From: Sequoia sempervirens
Lineage: Eukaryota > Streptophyta > Pinopsida > Cupressales > Cupressaceae
Reading direction: 5' to 3'
DNA: 64,000 nucleotides
NCBI GenBank assembly: GCA_007258455.2
Contig: VDFB02254991.1
Span: 1-64,000, forward strand
The notes under the pieces were generated by a model, which was not told where the DNA came from, ran no database searches, and worked only from the letters and a program-made list of their open reading frames with translations. Position 1 is the stretch's first letter. Each line of letters opens with the position of its first letter. Below, one piece after another: positions 58,701 to 64,000 of this stretch. Position numbers and translations under genes: made by a program.

Positions 58701-59710
58701 TGATGTAGAGAAAAGACAAGCTAAAACAAATCACAAATAAGGTTTGAACCAAAATGGCGAAAATCTGTATTCTTGTTCATTCTTGACAATTTGCTCTTAA
58801 AACCTAAAACATGGGGGCAACAATTTGGGTTTTTTGGTCATAAATTTTAGTTTAGTTCTACTATTTTAAATGTAAGACTTGTTTGAAATACCCTTTTGGA
58901 CATTATTCAACATATCCTAAAACCAGGTGCAATTACTTTGAAATGATAGGGTCAAAAATTGATTGTCTCATTTGCAACTAGGCCTAAAACATGAAAAGAT
59001 CAAATCTAGGGCATCACCAAAACACATTCCAACCAAAACCCTGGAACCTACAATTTTCAGGAATAAAAAAATATACAATCGTAAGCCATTCCACCAGTTT
59101 TTTAGGAATTTCTACCATGAGAATGGCAAGAAATGCAATTTACAAGTCCACTAGGAACCCTAAGTAGGGTTTCTGACCGGTTTCACTAAAATGCTAATAT
59201 CTTTTCACAAAATCCATAAAAATTGATCACACAAAAACAAAAAAGAATTTAAGAGTTCCCTTTACATGCTTCAAAAAAAATTTAGATTATACATTGCACT
59301 AGAAATTGGTACAATTCCATGTAGCAACAAAGAACGTTTAGAAAATTGTAGAAAACAAGGTTTTCATTGCTCAAAACTTCAAATATCAACAACCCAACCT
59401 TATGGAAAATGATATAAGGAATTTTAAGGCATTTCCAACCATATTCCAATCATTTAAAAATAACTTTTTAGGTTACAACTATTCATCTTCCATGTGACAC
59501 CAAGAAAATACAAAATTTGCTATGACAACATTTAGGCAACTTGACAATATTTTGTAACTACATACTAACTCACCCCTTAATGACTCAAATTAACTCAAAC
59601 ACCTAATAAATGGTATTATAAGAGATTATTACATGAAATGGACTCAAGTAAAACAAAATTTCAACATTTGAACCCTCTTGGGGCATGAAAGTTTGGGTGC
59701 CCCTGCACCA
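58701..59710 (-). repeat. 3' LTR of the 58701-62252 element
   Basis: 1010 bp. Plus-strand ends TGATGTAGAG and CCCCTGCACCA. Confidence 0.82.
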
Positions 59711-59779
59711 TACTCCTACGGAAGTAAGATTCAAGCTCCACTTGAATGAAGGGTAGCAACATGAGAACTATGCTTGAAA

Positions 59780-61190
59780 TATCTTGACTGATGTATTTAT
59801 ATTCCTACATATTATCTTCTTTGAAATAATCCCATGCTGGTTTCATCTTCATGTTAGGTTTCTTGAACATTTGGCAAAGGTATTTGAACTTGCTAAGATA
59901 AGCATGTTCCCCAGCTGCACCTCTAAATCCTTCTTTTAACAATGATTTAACAAATTTCAAATGAAATTGATCATTCTTCCCAACATATTTCTTACACTCT
60001 TCCCCCTACACTTGGATGATGTCAATGGTAACAAATTTATTTGTATCTACTTGTTTAGCACCCTCACAGGATATGTCTTCTTTTCCCTACTTTTCACACT
60101 CTCTTAGTGACCCCTTCAACATAACAACAACTGACTAAAGTAACTTGGTCTGCAAATCCACAATAGCAACCTTATCTTCCCCATCTATAGCTCTCTCTAC
60201 TACTCTAATAGTAGACATAAGTTATTTGCATCCTCAAACTCAAATGGTATATGTGTAACATGATGGACTAAATGGAAATCTTTGTTCTTGTATTCAAATA
60301 ATTGAAAATATGAATCCTGCATTGTGTTTACCAATAACTTACCTTGTTCCACTTGTACATTAGACTCAAATCCACTTGCTTCAAACAACTACAAATGATT
60401 GATCCTTTGCATTGGGAATAAAGAAGGTGAAGAAGAATAATCCACAACTATGTCAATATTGTCCTTCAACATGCTTCAGATATCCCATGGAAAATTAGAT
60501 ATGCCAACTATTGTCATGGAAATCCAACGTCTGATCATAATTTAAAAATATACCTTGTCCTCCATCATGGACTGTGGGAACTCTTTGTGAATCATTAACA
60601 TCATCCTTGACCTTATCTTTGGATCTTTTTCTTCCTTCTCTATGATTTGGACAAACTCCTTTTCACTCACCAACATAGCACTAGAACCTATTTGTGATTC
60701 ATGAACTTCCTCTTTCTCAAATGGATTTTTCTCTTCCATCAAAGATTCTCCAATATCTAGTTTTGTTTCCCTCTCTTGCCTTCTTCTTGATAGGCCATTT
60801 AACCTTTTTCCTTATTGGCCAATGCCAACCATTTTCTTGGTTTTCTCTCTCAAACAACTATGGCATCTCAATATCCATTCTTCTTTCCATTTCTTTCAAG
60901 GAGTGTCTCAACTCTATTATCTCTTGTTTCATATTTTTTTTTTTACCTCCTCTTCTTTCTTCTTCATCTCACTTTTCTCTTTTCTCATCAATGGTTTCTT
61001 ACTTGGTACCTCCTTACTCTGCAAGTCTCCATAGAATTTTCTCCTTAAATATTTCATTCTTCTTTCTCAAAAAAGTATCTTTCACCTTGCTTCTTCTTAT
61101 CTTTGTGATACCTCACCTTAGGCCTCTTTCTTTTCCTTGGCCTAGTCTTTTGGCATCCAAGCTCTTCCTTCAACTTGCAAAAAAGAAAAA
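59780..61190 (-). pseudogene. uncharacterised ORF of the 58701-62252 element
   Basis: A degenerate element-sense reading. The N-terminal part (61190-60740) is Lys/Glu-rich. The middle pieces are 60742-60542 (MMEEKNPFEKEEVHES) and 60388-60200 (SYFQLFEYKNKDFHLVHHVT). The C-terminal part (about 60220-59790) reads AIDGEDKVAIVDLQTKLL, then CKKYVGKNDQFHLKFVKSLL, then HAYLSKFKYLCQMFKK and PAWDYFKED. The three stops inside this last stretch are all TAG. I recognise no gag, protease or other domain. It may be a private protein of this element family or a very diverged gag. Confidence 0.4.
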
Positions 61191-61233
61191 CAACACATAA
61201 ACTCTAAAAACTTATTTTCTTAGATATTTGGGC

Positions 61234-61245
61234 TATGATACCAAT
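61234..61245 (-). other. primer binding site of the 58701-62252 element
   Basis: Minus-strand TGGTATCATAGC close to the 5' LTR. Confidence 0.7.
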
Positions 61246-61246
61246 T

Positions 61247-62252
61247 TTATGTAGATAAAATACAAACTAAAACACATCACAAATATGGTTTCAATCCAAA
61301 TGGTGAAAATGTGCATTCTTGTTCATTCTTGAAAACTTGCTCTTAAAACCTAAAACATGGGGGCAGCAATTTGGAATTTTTGGTCATAACTTTCATCATA
61401 TCTATGATATTAAAAATTTAAGACCTATTTGGAATACCCTTTTGGACTTTCTTCAACATATCCTAAAACTAGGTGGGGTTACTTTGAAATGACATGATAA
61501 AAAATTGACTGTCACATTTGCAACTAGGCTTAAAACATTAAAATATTAGACCTAGGGCATCACCAAAACACGTGCCAACCAAAACCTTGGAACCTGAAAT
61601 TTTTAGGAATGAAAATATATACAATGGTAAGCCATTCCACCAATTTTTTAGGAATTTATACTATGAGAATGGCAAGAAATGCAATTTACAAGTCCACTAG
61701 GAACCCTATGTAGGGTTTCTGACTAGTTTCACTAAAATCCTAATATCTTTTCACAAACTCCATAAAAATTAATCACACAAAAAAAAAAAAGTTAAGAGTT
61801 CCCTTTACATGCTTCAAACAAAGTTTAGACCGTATAGTGCACTAGAAATCCGTAGAACTCCCTGTAGTAACAAAGAACGTTTAGAAAATTGTAGAAAACA
61901 GGGTTTTCATTGCTCAAAACTTCAAATCTCAAAAACCCAACATTATGGTTGATAATTCAAGGAATTTTAAGGAATTTCCAACCATATTTAAATCAATTAC
62001 AAAAAAAATTCAGATTACAACTATTCATCTTCCATGTGACACCAAGAAAATGCAAAAGCTATTATGACAATATTTAGGTAGCATGACAATATTTTGCAAC
62101 TACATACTAACTCACCCCCTAATGACTCAACCCGACTCAAACACCTAAGAAATAGTCTTATAAGACCTTACTATATGAAATGGACTCAAGTTAAAAAAAA
62201 ATTCAACATTTGACCCCTCTTGGGGCATGAAAGCCTAGGTGCCCTTGCACCA
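61247..62252 (-). repeat. 5' LTR of the 58701-62252 element
   Basis: 1006 bp; aligns with 58701-59710. Its start TTATGTAG corresponds to TGATGTAG. Confidence 0.82.
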
Positions 62253-62257
62253 CACAT

Positions 62258-62690
62258 GCCCTAGCTTTACAACTCACACAACAAGCTTATCAGCAATCTA
62301 TCCAACAACAACAACATCAATAAGCAGCTGTAGTAGCACAACAATAGAAGAAACAACAACAAGCCATCCAAAAACAACAAGTAGGATTAACGGCACAACA
62401 AGCAACACAACAACAACAAGCAACCTTAGCGGCACAACAAGCAACACAACAACAACAAAAATAAGTAGCCTTAGCAGCATAGCAAGCAACCTCAACACAA
62501 CAACAACATCAAGTTCATCAAGAAGCCTTTTCAGCACAACAACAACAATAGGTCCAACAACAAGCCCCAGTGGCACAACAACAACAACAATCCCAACAAG
62601 GAGCCTTGATGACTCAATAGCAACAACAAGTCTTACTAGCTCAATAGTATACCCAACAACAACAACAACCAAGTTCCTACTATAATCCTC
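62258..62690 (+). repeat. CAA-rich polyglutamine tract in gag of the second Tat element
   Basis: Tandem CAACAACAACAAGC-type units. One frame codes Gln runs with Ala/Thr/Leu breaks; the 148-codon Thr/Ser-rich open frame is a different, spurious frame of the same repeat. It mirrors 16110-16515. Confidence 0.8.
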
Positions 62691-62879
62691 AACAAAACAT
62701 CATCAATAATTATGTGTTAGGAACATATACATCAACACCTCAATCACCTTCATAGAATCTCAAACCACCATACACCCCATACAATACCTTATCATATCAG
62801 AATCTCACATACAACTCATTTGTCATCCCAACATATGTTCTTCCACCAAACCCGCAAGAAGATCTAGCATCACAACTTA

Positions 62880-64000
62880 AGGCCTCGTCACAAGAAATGT
62901 AGGATCTTTGAATGGGAAAGAAAAAGAAGCTCCATACACAAAATATATGTTCATATCCATTTGATTGAAACATTGCAATAGTACCATTCCCTCCCAGCTT
63001 TAAAATCACCAAATTCGATAAATATAAGGGGAGAGGAAGTCTGGTGGACCATGTCAAAGAGTTTAACATCATGTGTATGGAGGTGGCCTACAATGATTCA
63101 TATTCAATGCATCTCTTCCCTCAAAGTTTAATAGGTCCTGCAATGGATTGGTTTTCACAACTGCCTCCCAGTATCAAAACTTTCCAAGAAATCATCGATA
63201 AAATTCATCGATCACTTCTCCTTTAATCTTGACATGGACGTAACTATAAAATAACTATACACTATCAGACAAAACAAAGGAAAATATTTTGCTAATTTCT
63301 TACAATGGTGGAGACAAAGAGCTAGTAAGAGCAAGTGGCCTCTTCCTGATGAACAACAAGTGTGGATAATCATCACAAATATAGATCTAGATCTATCCTT
63401 CCACTTAAAAATGTAGTGCATCATATCTTATGATGAGCTTGTCCCTAGAGCCCTTAACATTGAGAGAGCTCTAATCTCATAGGGAAACACCCAAGCTTAC
63501 AAAGATAATCGCCCATTAACTAGTTCAAATGCCAAGCCTCGTATCTAGGCTATGAACAAGAACGTAACAAATTATGGTGTGGTAGATGCTAAGGTGGTCC
63601 TCAGTGCTCCTAGACCATACAATAATAACATTTATAACATTTAATCAACCGTGCAACAAAAAACTCCTCCTTAGAACAAGCATATCAATAACACCAAAAA
63701 ACAACAAAGGTGAACCCCTAATAAGAGCAACTATCCTAAACTTAAGTACACATAGTTAACAAAACCCATTGAAGCCATCATGAAGAAGTTGGTAGAGTCA
63801 AACCTGATAATGGTTCCCAACTTTGAAAACTACCAAGAACCATAATAAAAACCATCCTGGTACAACAAGAATGATCTTTGTGACCTTCACAAGATCAAAG
63901 GACACAAAATGAAAAACTGGATGAGGCTCAAAAATATTATCCAAGGCCTCATAGAGAATAACATCATATGTGTTGAGGTACCAGCCAAGAATTGGGATCT
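62880..64000 (+). pseudogene. gag domain and zinc-knuckle region of the second Tat element
   Basis: From 62994 the frame reads SFKITKFDKYKGRGSLVDHV, then KEFNIMCMEVAYNDSYSMHL, FPQSLIGPAMDWFSQLPPS and FQEIIDKI, the retrotransposon gag domain. Frameshifts follow at 63215-63240. Later pieces read GKYFANFLQWWRQRA-like sequence, LVPRALNIERALIS and, at the window end, MKKLVESNLIMVPNFENYQE, then the HKIKGHKMKN knuckle remnant, in which a Trp stands at the last Cys position. It is collinear with 15900-14670 of the first copy. Confidence 0.8.

Larger units (their letters stand above)
58701..62252 (-). mobile_element. non-autonomous LTR element inserted in Tat gag
   Basis: 3552 bp with LTRs 58701-59710 and 61247-62252. 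Flanks are TGCAT (58696-58700) and CACAT (62253-62257), three of five matching. Comparison with the first Tat copy shows that the gag reading joins again across them. In minus orientation TGGTATCATAGC (primer site, one change from initiator-Met) lies next to the 5' LTR. The internal 1536 bp has one decayed ORF and no RT or integrase. Confidence 0.82.
53206..64000 (+). mobile_element. second Tat-family element, plus strand, runs off the window
   Basis: Same family as 2859-25308 but in the opposite orientation. LTR 53206-54624, primer site, leader 54640-57590, then gag, which is interrupted by a non-autonomous element (58701-62252) and continues to the window end. Protease, pol and the 3' LTR lie beyond 64000. 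The gag carries stops and frameshifts. Similarity to the first copy is clear but far from identical, so the copies are old relatives and not a recent duplication. Confidence 0.88.

Noticed and set aside
60694..61200. 168-codon Phe/Leu/Ser-rich open frame on the plus strand, membrane-like
   Set aside because: Reverse complement of a Lys/Glu-rich element-sense region; hydrophobicity is a by-product of codon complementarity.
62239..62685. 148-codon Thr/Ser-rich open frame, and its Val-rich minus-strand counterpart
   Set aside because: Alternative frames of the CAA repeat; the gag frame is the Gln-coding one.
1..64000. Promoters, terminators, splice sites, tRNA or rRNA genes, host protein genes
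   Set aside because: No stretch could be supported by eye. LTRs should contain promoter and polyadenylation signals, but in AT-rich DNA I could not single out positions.

Overview
This window comes from a large, AT-rich, retrotransposon-packed nuclear plant genome. The evidence is a set of plant-type Ty1/copia and Ty3/gypsy elements: Tat-lineage pol with two RNase H domains, TGGTATCAGAGC-type primer sites, and a plant mobile domain. A gymnosperm would fit the density of old nested elements, but nothing here fixes the species. I found no credible host gene, rRNA, tRNA or CRISPR array. Almost everything is transposon sequence, and nearly all coding regions are broken.

Layout. (1) 1-25585 is a three-level nest. 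A plus-strand copia element (pol remnants 1-2782, 3' LTR from 2783) carries a TIR element at 1236-2034. Its 3' LTR is split by a 22.4-kb minus-strand Tat gypsy element (2859-25308, target duplication AGAAC). The 5' LTR of that gypsy element is in turn split by a young 3.07-kb non-autonomous LTR element (21776-24848, duplication GTTTT). (2) 26106-33432 is a non-autonomous LTR element (duplication TATTG) holding a 5.36-kb gag-protease-only element (26986-32346). The latter has the only long intact gene of the window, 579 codons. (3) 36096-40637 is an older gag-protease-only element. (4) 41878-42672 is a second TIR element. (5) 43322-53044 is a gag-protease gypsy element with 1.7-1.8-kb LTRs, carrying a third TIR element (47721-48451). 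(6) 53206 to the window end is a second, plus-strand copy of the Tat family, its gag interrupted by another non-autonomous LTR element (58701-62252).

How the parts relate. The Tat element encodes gag, protease, RT, RNase H, a second archaeal-type RNase H and integrase on the minus strand. Beyond integrase it carries, in antisense, a decayed plant-mobile-domain gene. Five of the nine LTR elements show no RT or integrase at all and would have depended on enzymes made elsewhere.

Most notable: the antisense plant-mobile-domain gene; a TIR family with 4-bp target duplications and iterated subterminal motifs; LTR hairpins that keep pairing through paired changes; the mosaic LTRs of the Tat element; and a gag-protease frame that runs through one amber codon into its own LTR. 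All boundaries were set by eye from repeat alignment and target duplications.
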